DNA from: Streptomyces sp. NRRL WC-3742
GTDB taxonomy: Bacteria; Actinomycetota; Actinomycetes; Streptomycetales; Streptomycetaceae
Assembly: GCF_000720635.1 (NCBI RefSeq)
Contig: NZ_JOCF01000090.1
Location: 1 to 24,597, forward strand
Length of the DNA: 24,597 nucleotides
Direction: 5' to 3'
Part shown: one piece after another, positions 24,483-24,597 of the stretch
How positions within the stretch are numbered: the first letter of the stretch is position 1
Layout of the letters: each line of letters starts with the position of its first letter
Position numbers and translations under genes: made by a program
Notes under the pieces: model-generated
The model's input: the letters and a program-made list of their open reading frames with translations, nothing else
Told to the model about the DNA's origin: nothing
The model's database searches: none

Positions 24483-24597
24483 ATGCAGGGGCCGTCGTCC
24501 GAGGGTTGTGAGCGGGATGCGGCGTGGCAGTGGGAGGGGGAGTCCGCCGGGGGTGAGGCGGCGGCGGAGGTGATCGGCGGGGGGCCGGGGCTGGGGC
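24483..24597 (+). CDS. Start of an unidentified gene (cut by window edge)
   Basis: An open frame begins MQGPSSEGCERDAAWQWEGES and runs off the end after 38 codons. Its third positions are GC-rich, and GGGAG lies a few bases upstream. A TAGTCT hexamer (24422-24427) could be its -10 element. An earlier ATG at 24442 opens a frame that stops within 25 codons. The visible part is hydrophilic and acidic with no signal peptide. No family can be assigned from so little. Confidence 0.5.
   Translation, partial: MQGPSSEGCERDAAWQWEGESAGGEAAAEVIGGGPGLG

Overview
The DNA is very GC-rich, with GC-biased third codon positions, GTG/ATG starts behind GGAGG-type ribosome sites, NarL-type two-component pairs, a mycothiol-type DinB-fold protein, an Rpf-LysM cell-wall hydrolase and SpoIIE-type phosphatases. 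This points to a chromosomal segment of a Streptomyces- or Kitasatospora-like actinobacterium. I see no tRNA, rRNA, insertion sequence, integrase or CRISPR array, and base composition looks uniform.

Layout. (1) 1-4345: an MmpL/RND-type exporter (minus, cut by the window edge) divergent from a sensor kinase/response regulator operon with an ATGA overlap. (2) 4326-5770: a MerR regulator divergent from a short-chain dehydrogenase, sharing a MerR-type control region followed by a 9-bp tandem repeat in the leader. (3) 5802-8958: an unusual fusion of a shortened cytochrome P450-like domain with a PEP mutase/isocitrate lyase-type domain, an XRE-cupin regulator, and a divergent MBL-fold hydrolase. 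(4) 9129-12611: a Pro/Thr-rich lipoprotein, a five-helix membrane protein, a small gene broken by a frameshift, and an MFS exporter. (5) 12612-15931: a strong promoter, then a Tat-exported molybdenum hydroxylase large subunit (IorB/CoxL type) whose reading frame has no ATG, GTG or TTG start, and its 2x[2Fe-2S] partner. (6) 15932-17360: three tandem CACTAC-N4-GTAGTG dyads, a 13-bp x5 repeat, a TIGR03086-type protein and a small lipoprotein. (7) 17361-18697: an Rpf-LysM resuscitation-promoting-factor-like protein with a long, structured leader. (8) 18698-23684: a response regulator, a sensor kinase with an unusual C-terminal extracytoplasmic domain, and a GAF-PAS-PAS-GAF-PP2C phosphatase. (9) 23759-24597: a Uma2-family nuclease-fold protein and the start of an unidentified gene.

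How the genes may work together. Each enzyme or transporter tends to sit beside its own likely regulator: the exporter with the kinase/regulator pair, the SDR with MerR, and the MBL hydrolase and P450/PEP-mutase fusion with XRE-cupin. The molybdenum hydroxylase pair should form one exported two-subunit enzyme, folded and cofactor-loaded in the cytoplasm and carried out by the large subunit's Tat signal. The right-hand third is a signalling cluster on one strand (phosphatase, kinase, regulator, cell-wall hydrolase); any functional link there is inferred from order only.

The items most worth a second look are the P450-like/PEP-mutase fusion, the missing start codon of the molybdoenzyme, the triple dyad at 15968-16017, the C-terminal sensor-like domain of the second kinase, the frameshifted gene at 10840-11239, and the structured region upstream of the Rpf gene.
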